In this document: positions 17,503 through 26,175 of the stretch, piece after piece
Layout: the number at the start of each line of letters is the position of its first letter
How positions within the stretch are numbered: the first letter of the stretch is position 1
Assembly (NCBI GenBank): GCA_903822055.1
Contig: CAIJNR010000071.1
Location: 1 to 34,035, forward strand
Source of the DNA: an uncultured Francisellaceae bacterium
GTDB taxonomy: Bacteria > Pseudomonadota > Gammaproteobacteria > UBA6186 > Azoamicaceae
Length of the DNA stretch: 34,035 nucleotides
Direction: 5' to 3'
The notes under the pieces: model-generated
Databases searched by the model: none
What the model was told of the DNA's origin: nothing
Seen by the model: only the letters and a program-made list of their open reading frames with translations
Made by a program: the position numbers and the translations under genes

Positions 17503-18195
17503 TTACCATCTTACGAAAGCACCTAAAGTCCAAGCATAAGTACTTTTTAATGGTTTGTCGGTCATTCCAGAAACACCATTTTTTGCTGTTCCAGTATTAA
17601 ACCTTAACCTAGAAGTACCTTCCCACATTACTCGACTACGTACACCAAACATGCCTTGAGTATACTGAACCCCAACACCTAAACGAGGAATCATTTTACT
17701 TTTTCCTGATATAGTTTTGATAGGATCATTAGCAACACCACCTAAATTAGTAATATTTAATTTTGGTTTAGTAGATGCCAATCCAATAGTTCCTAAGAAA
17801 GCAAATGAATCACCAGCAGGATATTGACCATTTAAGTCTAAATGCCAACTGCGATAACCTAATTTAACTTCTTGTTTAGTATTAGCTTGCATTACAGTAC
17901 CAAACATATTAAAACCACTTGTATCAGAGATTTTAGCACGTTTGTTAGATTTGGTATAACCAATTTCTCCAGCTAAACAATCATGGAATTTAAGACCAGC
18001 AAACAACGTACCATTATTATTTGGTTTGTTGGTTGGCAGTATTCTTTTCCAATAATCTTTACCTTGAGTGTAACTTAATTTATATTCTAATCCTAAGTAT
18101 GGATTAGCAACCCAGTTGTAGTGTGCGTAACTAGCATTTGCAGCAACACATACTCCAGTTGCAACCAAAAACTTAAAAACAGGTTTCATGGCCAT
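17503..18195 (-). CDS. Outer-membrane beta-barrel protein (paralogue 2)
   Basis: 230 residues. A signal peptide ends near residue 24 (VAANASYA), followed by alternating hydrophobic strands and an aromatic C-terminus FVRW, as needed for insertion by the BAM complex. Probably a small monomeric barrel or surface antigen; no OmpA peptidoglycan domain is present. AGAGGTG stands seven bases before the first ATG; a second ATG two codons on is possible. It has its own predicted promoter and a strong terminator, so it is a single-gene unit. It is related to the gene at 16478-17209, but with better-preserved strand turns. The strong expression signals suggest it is the more abundant of the two. Confidence 0.78.
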   Translation of the reverse strand: MAMKPVFKFLVATGVCVAANASYAHYNWVANPYLGLEYKLSYTQGKDYWKRILPTNKPNNNGTLFAGLKFHDCLAGEIGYTKSNKRAKISDTSGFNMFGTVMQANTKQEVKLGYRSWHLDLNGQYPAGDSFAFLGTIGLASTKPKLNITNLGGVANDPIKTISGKSKMIPRLGVGVQYTQGMFGVRSRVMWEGTSRLRFNTGTAKNGVSGMTDKPLKSTYAWTLGAFVRW

Positions 18196-18271
18196 GTTTA
18201 TTCACCTCTTTTATCTATAAAGTTAATTTAGTTTTATTCAACTCTTTCAATCATTAAAAAATTGATAGAGC

Positions 18272-18300
18272 AGTGTAAACTTTCTCTCGTTTTTTGTAAA
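18272..18300 (-). promoter_or_regulatory. Predicted sigma-70 promoter of the second barrel gene
   Basis: On the minus strand, TTTACA, a 17-base spacer, and TACACT. The leader would be about 70 bases, ending in a good ribosome site. The rest of 18196-18437 is AT-rich and holds nothing else that I can support. Confidence 0.5.
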
Positions 18301-18437
18301 CAAAATATTTCTAAATAATAAAAACCTTCTGTTTACGCCCTTATGCTATGTTTTTACAACAATTTATTAGCACAATCAAGTTTTATATCGCCAAATGTTT
18401 TGTTTACTTGAATATTTTTTAAAATATTTAAATAATC

Positions 18438-19355
18438 TTATAGTTTTTTTGCGACCACCACCCTGTCTAGGCCTGATAGGTCTTTAAAGCTTTCTAGATC
18501 AGAGAATTTTGCAGTCCGTAACAAACTAATAATTTGCGATGCTTGATTAACTCCATGTTCCAATAATAAATAGCCATTAGTAGTTAAATAATTTTGACTT
18601 GCGCAAATTATTTCTTCCAAACAACCCAATCCATTATTAGATGTAAATAATGCTAATTTTGGTTCATAAAATATTTCTTGACTGCATAAATTAATTTCAT
18701 TTAAAGCTATATAAGGTGGGTTACTGATTATTAAATTAAATTTACAATTTAAAGATGTAAAATTTTCAAACCAATTTCCATATAAAAAATTTACATTATT
18801 AATATTTAAATTTTTAGCATTGACTCTCGCAACATCCAATGCTGCCATACTAATATCAGTCGCTGTAACTATTGTATTTGGACGATGTTTAGCAATTGCT
18901 AATGCTATAGCTCCACTACCAGTACCTAATTCTAAAATAGTAGCTTGACTATCTCTTGGTAATTTTTCTAAGGCTTGCTCTACTAAAATTTCTGTTTCTG
19001 ATCTTGGAATAAGAACATCTTTAGTTATTAGTAAATTTAAATCCCAAAAATTTTTATTTCCAATTATATAAGCAATTGGTTCATGATCCGCTCTTCTAGA
19101 CACTAAATTATGAAATTTCATAGCTTGTTCAGTTGAAATTATATTTTCCGGATGACCTTTTAAAAAACTACGATCTATTTTTAATACATGACATAATAAA
19201 ATTTCCAGATCCAATATTGGAATTTTATCATGCGAACATAAAGAATATAAATCATTATATTCTTTAATTAAATATTTTAAATTCGAGTCAATCTTACCCT
19301 CCTTCGCTTTCGAAGGAGGGTGGCCACCACTTGGCGACCGGGTGGATGCTACCAT
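18438..19355 (-). CDS. prmC: Release factor glutamine methyltransferase PrmC (HemK) with inserted palindromic element
   Basis: 305 residues. PrmC methylates the GGQ glutamine of RF1 and RF2 with S-adenosylmethionine. The N-terminal helical domain is followed by the methyltransferase fold: LIPRSETEILVE (115-126), the SAM loop LELGTGSGAIA (141-151), and the catalytic NPPYI (212-216). Its substrate, RF1, is encoded nine bases upstream. The first 20 or so residues (TRSPSGGHPPSKAKEG) do not belong to the family. They are translated from a family A palindromic element lying in frame at 19295-19350. Without it, no ATG, GTG or TTG start precedes the helical domain (SNLKYLIKEYNDLYSLC), so the element either supplies the start or was inserted just after it. 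Confidence 0.93.
   Translation of the reverse strand: MVASTRSPSGGHPPSKAKEGKIDSNLKYLIKEYNDLYSLCSHDKIPILDLEILLCHVLKIDRSFLKGHPENIISTEQAMKFHNLVSRRADHEPIAYIIGNKNFWDLNLLITKDVLIPRSETEILVEQALEKLPRDSQATILELGTGSGAIALAIAKHRPNTIVTATDISMAALDVARVNAKNLNINNVNFLYGNWFENFTSLNCKFNLIISNPPYIALNEINLCSQEIFYEPKLALFTSNNGLGCLEEIICASQNYLTTNGYLLLEHGVNQASQIISLLRTAKFSDLESFKDLSGLDRVVVAKKL
19295..19350. repeat. Palindromic element, family A copy inside prmC
   Basis: It shares its ends with the arm at 17356-17408 (TACC(C)TCCTTCGC.TTC and ACCGGGTGGATGC). The middle differs but keeps hairpins: CCCTCCTTCG, loop CTTT, CGAAGGAGGG, then CCACC...GGTGG. It is translated as about 18 residues of the prmC N-terminus. Confidence 0.75.
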
Positions 19356-19364
19356 AGCGGCAAA

Positions 19365-20450
19365 CTACTCATTAATAGCTGCCAATAAATCCGTTTGATG
19401 TTCTTCTATCAAAGGTTCTATTATTGGATTTAATTCACCATCAATTATATTTGGCAAATTATAAATCGTTAAATTAATACGATGATCAGTAACCCTACCT
19501 TGAGGAAAATTATAGGTTCTAATACGTTCAGATCGATCACCAGTACCTACTAAATTACGCCGCTGGGAATCGATCGCTGTTTGCTGCTTTTCTTGTTCTT
19601 TAGCTAAAATTTTAGCTTGCAATAACCCCATCGCTTTGGCTTTATTACGGTGTTGCGATCTATCATCTTGACACTCTACTACAATACCAGTGGGAATGTG
19701 GGTAATACGTACTGCAGAATCGGTACGATTTACATGTTGACCACCAGCACCAGATGCCCTAAATGTATCTATTCTTAGATCAGAATTTTCAATTTGGACA
19801 CATTCAACTTTTTCTAATTCTGGTAAAACAGCCACAGTACAAGTTGAAGTATGAATTCGCCCCTGAGATTCAGTAACAGGTACTCGTTGTACTCTATGCA
19901 CCCCAGATTCAAATTTTAAACGAGAAAAAGCCCCAGCACCTATAATTCTTAATATTATTTCTTTATGTCCACCTTGTTCAGCAAAACTCTCATTTAAAAT
20001 CTCGATTTTCCATTTAGTACGTTCTGCATAACGACAATACATACGACATAGAACACTTGCAAATAACGCAGCTTCGTTACCACCAGTACCTGCTCTAATT
20101 TCTAAAAATATATTATGACTATCATGTGGATCGGTTGGTAACAATAAAATTTTTAACTGACGTTCAATTTCTTCTTGTTGTTGTTCAAAATCTTTTAATT
20201 CTGCAAACGCTAATAATCGTATTTCTTCGTCTAAATCTTTAGTTAAACCAATTGCTGCTTCGATATTCTCTGTAGCCTTAATATATTTTTCAAACAATTT
20301 AACTACAGGCTCTAAATCAGAATATTCTTTAGATAAATCACGAAACTTATTTTGATCAAAAGCCAGATCATAATTATTAGCAAGTACTACACCAATTTCC
20401 AAATGACGTTTGGACAACAAAGTTAGCTTATCTAAAATGGATTGCTTCAT
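19365..20450 (-). CDS. prfA: Peptide chain release factor 1
   Basis: 361 residues. RF1 reads UAA and UAG stop codons and triggers peptide release on the ribosome. The stop-codon reading motif is PVT (191-193), and the peptidyl-transferase loop is SGAGGQHVN with GGQ at 236-238. The helical N-terminal domain, PHDSHNIFLEIRAGTGGNEAALF, and the end EPLIEEHQTDLLAAI are typical gammaproteobacterial RF1. prmC follows after nine bases. hemA, the usual upstream partner, is not adjacent; the divergent TPR gene begins there. Upstream, the 55-110 bases between the two divergent starts should hold both promoters. Confidence 0.97.
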   Translation of the reverse strand: MKQSILDKLTLLSKRHLEIGVVLANNYDLAFDQNKFRDLSKEYSDLEPVVKLFEKYIKATENIEAAIGLTKDLDEEIRLLAFAELKDFEQQQEEIERQLKILLLPTDPHDSHNIFLEIRAGTGGNEAALFASVLCRMYCRYAERTKWKIEILNESFAEQGGHKEIILRIIGAGAFSRLKFESGVHRVQRVPVTESQGRIHTSTCTVAVLPELEKVECVQIENSDLRIDTFRASGAGGQHVNRTDSAVRITHIPTGIVVECQDDRSQHRNKAKAMGLLQAKILAKEQEKQQTAIDSQRRNLVGTGDRSERIRTYNFPQGRVTDHRINLTIYNLPNIIDGELNPIIEPLIEEHQTDLLAAINE

Positions 20451-20559
20451 AAATAACCTGATAGGTCTGCTCTAAAAATTAGTCATTATACATGATGCTT
20501 AATCTTTGGCAAATTTAGTCGATAGATTAACTGAACAGTATTGCTTGGAGATCTCTCTT

Positions 20560-22335
20560 TTGCGCATAACACCACCTATTATATTAATTGGATTAACAAC
20601 CTTAATAACGTTTGGTATTAATAGCGATGCTGCCACTAAAAATATTACCCAAAATACCAACCAAAGCAATGTATCAGATACAAGGTCAAATGTAAAAACT
20701 GCCATAGATACCGCCAATAGCAGCGAAGATCAAGATATCAATAATATTTATCAATTTTTATTAGCAGACATTGCTATTTCTAGACAACAGAGATCCGTTG
20801 CTATAGAAAATTTTCAACAATTATTAAAAACCACTCAAGATCCAGAAATCGCCGAAATTTTAACTGAACTTGCTATAGAAACAGAAAACTATCAATTATC
20901 CTTATTTGCAGCTAAACAATGGGCTGAACTGTCTCCAAACAACTTTAATGCCCAATTAATAGCTATTGCAATATTATTAGGTAACGACCAATTATTGGTA
21001 GAAAAGTTTCTTCAACAAGCAATAAAAATTGATCCTAAAAAAGCCAATAGCCAATTATCTGGGTTACTACCAAAATTATCTGATCCACATAAATTATTGT
21101 TAGAAAAAGCTCTTAAATCATTAGTTAATCAAAATCCAAACAATCCAACTAATCAACTTTGTTTAGCTCAAATTGCAGCACAATTGGGTAATATAAAAAC
21201 TGCTGAAAAAGCAATTAAAATTACATTACAACTAAAACCAAATTTAACTCAAGCAATATTTTTACAAGCAAAACTAATTAGATACTCCACCAAATCCGAT
21301 ACACCTGCTTTAAATTATTTACACCAACAAGTAGTAAAATTTACTAACAATGAAGAATTAAGTTTATTCTATGCCAATGCTTTATTAGACAATAATAAAA
21401 ATACTGAAGCATTATTGATCTTAAAAAAACTACTAGATAGTAAAAGTAGAGATTATGCACTAGAAGCCAATTTATTAACTGCAGAAATTTATTTACAAAA
21501 ACCAACTGTAAATATAAAACAAGCTAAAATACATTTAAACAAATTAATTAATACTGATTATGCAACTAGTAAAGTATATTTTATGTTAGGACAAATTGCT
21601 GAGCAACAAATGGATGACCAGACAGCAATTCACTTATACACTTCGATTGAAGAAGAACCATATCATATTGTCGCATTTTTACGAGCAGCATTATTATTAG
21701 CTAACAATCAACAATTATTACCAGCAATCGACATTTTAAATCAAGCTCAACCAGAAACTTTATTAGAAAAAAAACAATTATTATTATTTAAAATTGAATT
21801 GGCACTTGAACTAAAAGATTTATCATTAGCCATCAATAATGCCAATGAAGGTTTAGAAATGTTACCTAATGATATAGATTTTTTATACGCTCATAGCGTA
21901 ATTTCCAGTTTGAATAATCAAATGTTAGTTGCCGAAAAAGATTTAAAACACATAATTACTATTCAACCAGAAAATCACAATGCACTAAATGCTCTTGGAT
22001 TTATTTTAACATTACACACTAATAGACAACAAGAAGCATTTAATTACTTACAACAAGCTTTGCAACTATCTCCAGGAAATCCATTATATATGGATAGTAT
22101 GGGCTGGTTATTATATCATATGGGAAAGATACCTGATTCATTAGAAATGCTTTCTAATGCTTACAAAATAAGCGATAATTTAAATATTGCCGTTCATTTT
22201 GGTGAAGTATTATGGAATAATGGACAAAAGCAAAAAGCAACTGCTATTTGGAAAAAAGCTTGGCAAACAGATCCTAATGATTTAGACTTGTTAAATACTT
22301 TGAATCAATATCAAATATCTTTTAAACCAAAATAA
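20560..22335 (+). CDS. Tetratricopeptide-repeat protein (pre-LolB type), exported or anchored
   Basis: 591 residues from TTG 20560, chosen because GGAG stands nine bases upstream and the start leads straight into a signal peptide (ITPPIILIGLTTLITFG). A longer frame from TTG 20506 is possible; a stop lies just before it. The mature part is a series of helical repeats with TPR marks, such as LLADIAISRQQRSVAIENFQQLL, ALNALGFILTLHTNRQQEAF and GNPLYMDSMGWLLYHMGKIP. In gammaproteobacteria, a TPR protein of this length is encoded divergently from hemA-prfA-prmC and just before lolB. Here it is divergent from prfA, but lolB is absent; an aminotransferase follows. It is probably periplasmic, with a scaffold role. 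It is rich in Asn, Gln and Leu, and very AT-biased. Confidence 0.8.
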   Translation: MRITPPIILIGLTTLITFGINSDAATKNITQNTNQSNVSDTRSNVKTAIDTANSSEDQDINNIYQFLLADIAISRQQRSVAIENFQQLLKTTQDPEIAEILTELAIETENYQLSLFAAKQWAELSPNNFNAQLIAIAILLGNDQLLVEKFLQQAIKIDPKKANSQLSGLLPKLSDPHKLLLEKALKSLVNQNPNNPTNQLCLAQIAAQLGNIKTAEKAIKITLQLKPNLTQAIFLQAKLIRYSTKSDTPALNYLHQQVVKFTNNEELSLFYANALLDNNKNTEALLILKKLLDSKSRDYALEANLLTAEIYLQKPTVNIKQAKIHLNKLINTDYATSKVYFMLGQIAEQQMDDQTAIHLYTSIEEEPYHIVAFLRAALLLANNQQLLPAIDILNQAQPETLLEKKQLLLFKIELALELKDLSLAINNANEGLEMLPNDIDFLYAHSVISSLNNQMLVAEKDLKHIITIQPENHNALNALGFILTLHTNRQQEAFNYLQQALQLSPGNPLYMDSMGWLLYHMGKIPDSLEMLSNAYKISDNLNIAVHFGEVLWNNGQKQKATAIWKKAWQTDPNDLDLLNTLNQYQISFKPK

Positions 22336-22344
22336 ATAGATCTA

Positions 22345-22447
22345 ATGGCCTGAAAAAAACTAACTTGTACTTTTTTCACTCGCGTACGCGAGCTGCGCTC
22401 AGACAGACACTCATTTAAAAGTACAAGTTAGTTTTTGCAAGGGCCAT
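22345..22447. repeat. Palindromic element, family B copy 2, possible terminator
   Basis: The outer stem is AACTAACTTGTACTTTTT paired with AAAAGTACAAGTTAGTTTTT; the middle has the 14-base palindrome CTCGCGTACGCGAG. The core matches the copy at 13007-13104 but the outer stem sequence differs. It lies between the TPR gene and the aminotransferase and ends in T-rich DNA, so it may stop transcription from the TPR gene. Confidence 0.82.
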
Positions 22448-22453
22448 AATTAC

Positions 22454-23725
22454 ATGAATATAATTCCAACTACAAATTTCATTAGTGCTTTTCGCACAGT
22501 ACCTAAAACTGGCGTAATTTATGTAACAACTGAAGCTCAAAAAGAAGGGTTTTCCCAAAACAATGGAATAGATTGGGCAAATCTTGGCCAAGGAATGCCA
22601 GAATGCGGATCCTTAAAAGGCGCAGCTCCTAGAATAGAATCCATTATTTTTGATGATTTAATGCAAGAATATGCTCCAGTTCCTGGTATTAGTGAGCTAA
22701 GAGATGCAGTTGCCAACATGTATAACCGTAGATTTAGACGTGGAATGAAATCTCAATATTCCGCAGAAAATGTAGCTATTTCGGCAGGTGGACGCGTAGC
22801 ACTTACTAGAGCTGCAGCATCGTTGGGACAAATTCATCTTGGACACTTTTTACCAGATTACACAGCTTATGAAGAATTACTTGATATATTTCGTCTTTTC
22901 ACTCCAATTCCAATTCCACGTGAACCAGCTAACGGCTATACATATTCAACCGAAGAACTTAAAAAAGAAATTATCGGTAGAGGTCTCTCTGCAATTTTAC
23001 TTTCAAACCCATGTAACCCTACAGGACAAATTATTGCCGGCCAAGATCTCTCTGATTGGTTAGGAGTATCCAGATCCTTGGGATGTGCTTTTTTAATGGA
23101 TGAATTTTATTCGCATTATATTTGGAACGATAAAGCACCGATGATCAGTGCTGCTGGATATATCGAAGATGTAAATCAAGATCAAGTAATCATTATTGAT
23201 GGACTGACCAAAAATTGGCGTTATGCTGGTTGGAGAATTGCCTGGACTATAGGACCACGTTCGGTTATAGAAGCAATCTCTTCTGCTGGAAGTTTTTTAG
23301 ATGGTGGTGCATCAAGACCACTACAAAAAGCCTCAATACCACTTCTTGAAGATCAAATTATTGACGCTGAAAATAACGCTATTCAATTAGTATTTCGTAA
23401 AAAAAGAAACTTCTTATTAGAACAATGTCGTTCTATGGGAATGATTATAAGAAATGAGCCACAAGGAACATTTTACGTTTTTGCTGATCTCTCACAACTT
23501 CCAAAACCAATTTCAACTGGCATGTCTTTCTTTAAAGCTGCTCTTAAAGAAAAAGTTATTTGCGTCCCAGGAGAATTTTTTGATGTAAATCCAGGCAAGA
23601 GAAGACCTGCTACTTTTTCACGCTTTCATCAACATTTAAGACTTTCTTTTGGACCAACAGAAACATCACTACAGCTTGGTTGTGATAGATTACAAAAAAT
23701 GATTGCAAAATTTTCTAATGATTAA
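22454..23725 (+). CDS. PLP-dependent class I/II aminotransferase
   Basis: 423 residues, fold-type I. The marks are in order: LGQGMPE (45-51), SNPCNPTG (184-191), MDEFYSHY with the PLP-contacting Asp216 and Tyr219, Lys253 in TKNWRYAGWR as the Schiff-base lysine, and a C-terminal HLRLSFG arginine for the substrate carboxylate. The substrate cannot be told; aspartate-, alanine- or aromatic-type are all possible. The base composition differs from its neighbours: one hand-counted row (22561-22620) is 45% G+C, against 25% for a TPR-gene row (21421-21480). It also uses CTT and CTC leucine codons often. It stands where lolB would be expected, so it was probably acquired. The ribosome site is weak. 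Confidence 0.88.
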   Translation: MNIIPTTNFISAFRTVPKTGVIYVTTEAQKEGFSQNNGIDWANLGQGMPECGSLKGAAPRIESIIFDDLMQEYAPVPGISELRDAVANMYNRRFRRGMKSQYSAENVAISAGGRVALTRAAASLGQIHLGHFLPDYTAYEELLDIFRLFTPIPIPREPANGYTYSTEELKKEIIGRGLSAILLSNPCNPTGQIIAGQDLSDWLGVSRSLGCAFLMDEFYSHYIWNDKAPMISAAGYIEDVNQDQVIIIDGLTKNWRYAGWRIAWTIGPRSVIEAISSAGSFLDGGASRPLQKASIPLLEDQIIDAENNAIQLVFRKKRNFLLEQCRSMGMIIRNEPQGTFYVFADLSQLPKPISTGMSFFKAALKEKVICVPGEFFDVNPGKRRPATFSRFHQHLRLSFGPTETSLQLGCDRLQKMIAKFSND

Positions 23726-23808
23726 AATCCATCAAATTCAACATTGCTAAGCGATAAGCATAAGGCTGTGAGTTATTTTCTTAAAATTATTAAATATTAA
23801 CCTAAATG

Positions 23809-24162
23809 TTAAGTTAAAACAGCTCTTGGTACATTAGCACTATTTTCTTTTTCAGAAGAATCTTTTACCACATTAGACTCTCCATCTTCAAAAGATAATG
23901 ATTTTGATACTTGGCTAGTGTTAGCCAAAAATGTTAAAGGTAGATTTTTTTTCGATGGGGAAAGCACTCTAACAGGAGAGGCAGAAGCTTTAGCAGTAGA
24001 AAGAGAAGACTTATCAGTAGAAGGTGGATTAGAGAGATAATCACTAAATTCTAGTCTCCCATTTGCTGGTGTAGGAACAAACGAATATTGAGCTAGTGGC
24101 GTTGTAGTTGTTGGCGTCGTTGTGATTGGCGGATTAGGATCAATAGTTAATGTTCTTTTCAT
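23809..24162 (-). CDS. Low-complexity Thr/Ser/Pro-rich hypothetical protein
   Basis: 117 residues, not recognised. It begins KRTLTIDPNPPITTTPTTTT and is rich in Ser, Thr and Pro throughout; no helix-forming core, signal peptide or membrane segment is visible. It should be largely disordered. Short charged pieces (SFEDGESN, SSEKEN) occur near the end. It lies 116 bases downstream of the truncated kdpD on the same strand, where kdpE or the rest of kdpD would be expected, but has no likeness to either. The start has a possible GTGAG site ten bases upstream. It could be a secreted substrate of the Dot/Icm system, though nothing in it proves that. Confidence 0.45.
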   Translation of the reverse strand: MKRTLTIDPNPPITTTPTTTTPLAQYSFVPTPANGRLEFSDYLSNPPSTDKSSLSTAKASASPVRVLSPSKKNLPLTFLANTSQVSKSLSFEDGESNVVKDSSEKENSANVPRAVLT

Positions 24163-24278
24163 GCCTTACTCACTATAAAAATACAAGTTTCATTACAAAA
24201 TGACATAATCAAAAAGTTAAATGATGTCACTATACAATGCCAACCACCATAAGTAAATACAAAGATCTCATTTATTGG

Positions 24279-26159
24279 CTAAGCGTCATGCAACCTATCC
24301 ACTTCTAATGCCATACCAATTTGATTGCAAAATCCTTCTAAAAGGTGCAGTTGTTCTGGAATAAGCAACCTACTAGGATCTTTGGGTAAAATTCGCAACA
24401 CTCCTAACGAACCTTTAGAGCCAAGTAATGGAATATATACTGCCGAATTATCTGGTAAAGTTTGAGTACCCAAACCTGCAAGTATACCTGATCCATAAAC
24501 CCACATAGCCACGCTTTGTTCTTTAGGAGTTAAATTAGTATTGGCATGGATTGAAGGATAGGTAATAAGTTTATGAGTTAATTTATTATTAGAATTAGAA
24601 TATGTAGCAGAAGACTGATCAGGCAACAATATTAATACTTTACTGTCAAAAATATTTGATATATGTCTAATCGCTAATTCTAATAGTTTATTTGTACCGC
24701 GCGTCTTAATAAGTTGTTTATTTAACAAATGCATGGTTGTCATGCTTTGTTCTCTAATTCTAAAAAAAATTTCTTGGCGTTTAAAACGCAAACTTAAATA
24801 AATGATTAATTGAGATACAAGCAATATCACGCTGAAAATTACTATGTAATGTGAATCATGCCACGATGGATCTAATCCTAAATATTCAAACAATAAAAAA
24901 TTTACAAACAAACATGATACAATGCTTACAACAACAATTGTGTAATAAATATTAGCAGTTAATCCAAAAAAACATTTTTTAAATTTGTTACAAGTTTTGA
25001 AATTATGTGTGTTTTCTTGATAATCAGCCCGCAAAACATGTAAATCTATTGCATTGCTACTACGCATTAATTCATCAGCAACACTAGAATTAAATATTTC
25101 TGCCCAACGAGATCTAATGCTTTTACCTAAAATTATTCTAGTTATATGATGATCATTAGCAAAATTAACAATAGATTTTGGAACACTATAACCACTTATA
25201 GTTAAACTTTGACCACCCAATTGTTCAACTAATTGTAGATTACGGATCACACTACTACGTTCTTCGATTGATAACTGCAAACTTGGTGTTTCTACGTGTA
25301 TAGCAGTCCATTCTGCCTTAAGTCTTTTAGCTATTCTAAAAGTTGTGCGAATTAATTTAGCAGAATTAACATTTGGCCCAACACATACTAATAATCGTTC
25401 CATCATTGGCCAGATTTTTTCTATAGACTCTCCACGTCTATGTAACAATACTTTAGCATCTACTTGCTCTACAGTTGCTCGCAATGCTAATTCACGTAAT
25501 GCAATTAAATTATCTTTGCGAAAAAAATTATCAACCGCTACAACTGCATCAATTGATACATATACTTTACCTTCTTTAAGACGCTCAATTAATTCTTCTG
25601 GTGGTAAATCTATTAACTCTATAGCATAAGCTTTTTCTAATATTGTATCTGGAACAGTTTCTCTAACTACAATACCAACGAATTGAGTGACAATATTATT
25701 TAAGCTTTCTATATGTTGAACATTAACTGTTGTATAAACATCAATACCTGCATCTAATAGTTCTATAATATCTTGCCAACGTTTAGGATGGATTGAGCCT
25801 GGTGCATTAGAATGAGCTAATTCATCTACAAGTAATAATTGTGGCTTACGTTTTATAGCTGCATCTAAATCAAACTCTGGCAATTGTTTTTCTCGATACA
25901 AAACAAGGTTTTTCGGAAGTATTTCCAATTGTTTTATTAAAGATTCTATTTCGTGACGACCATGAGTTTCTATTATACCAGCTACTACATCCACACCTTC
26001 TTTTAATTTTTCAATTGCACTTGTTAGCATTGTATGGGTCTTACCAACACCTGGTGCTGCACCTAAATAAATTTTTAATTTACCTTGTGATTGCCGTAAT
26101 TCTTCTTTCTGAACATAACCAAGCAATTCGTTAGGGTTAGGTCGTTCTAGATCTTCCAT
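24279..26159 (-). CDS. kdpD: KdpD sensor without its kinase domain
   Basis: 626 residues against about 890 in E. coli. KdpD normally senses K+ limitation and phosphorylates KdpE. The N-terminal KdpD domain is intact, with Walker A GAAPGVGKT (33-41) and LLLVDELAHSN. A universal-stress-like domain follows (about 250-370). Two membrane segments are visible, where E. coli has four: ANIYYTIVVVSIVSCLFVNF and HYIVIFSVILLVSQLIIYL. A GAF-like domain comes last, ending LEVDRLHDA. The protein stops exactly where the phosphoacceptor helix should begin, and no kdpE follows. Short KdpD proteins exist in other bacteria. This one may regulate the pump or another kinase directly. It follows kdpC by 16 bases. 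Confidence 0.9.
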   Translation of the reverse strand: MEDLERPNPNELLGYVQKEELRQSQGKLKIYLGAAPGVGKTHTMLTSAIEKLKEGVDVVAGIIETHGRHEIESLIKQLEILPKNLVLYREKQLPEFDLDAAIKRKPQLLLVDELAHSNAPGSIHPKRWQDIIELLDAGIDVYTTVNVQHIESLNNIVTQFVGIVVRETVPDTILEKAYAIELIDLPPEELIERLKEGKVYVSIDAVVAVDNFFRKDNLIALRELALRATVEQVDAKVLLHRRGESIEKIWPMMERLLVCVGPNVNSAKLIRTTFRIAKRLKAEWTAIHVETPSLQLSIEERSSVIRNLQLVEQLGGQSLTISGYSVPKSIVNFANDHHITRIILGKSIRSRWAEIFNSSVADELMRSSNAIDLHVLRADYQENTHNFKTCNKFKKCFFGLTANIYYTIVVVSIVSCLFVNFLLFEYLGLDPSWHDSHYIVIFSVILLVSQLIIYLSLRFKRQEIFFRIREQSMTTMHLLNKQLIKTRGTNKLLELAIRHISNIFDSKVLILLPDQSSATYSNSNNKLTHKLITYPSIHANTNLTPKEQSVAMWVYGSGILAGLGTQTLPDNSAVYIPLLGSKGSLGVLRILPKDPSRLLIPEQLHLLEGFCNQIGMALEVDRLHDA

Positions 26160-26175
26160 ATATTTTTATCCAAAT

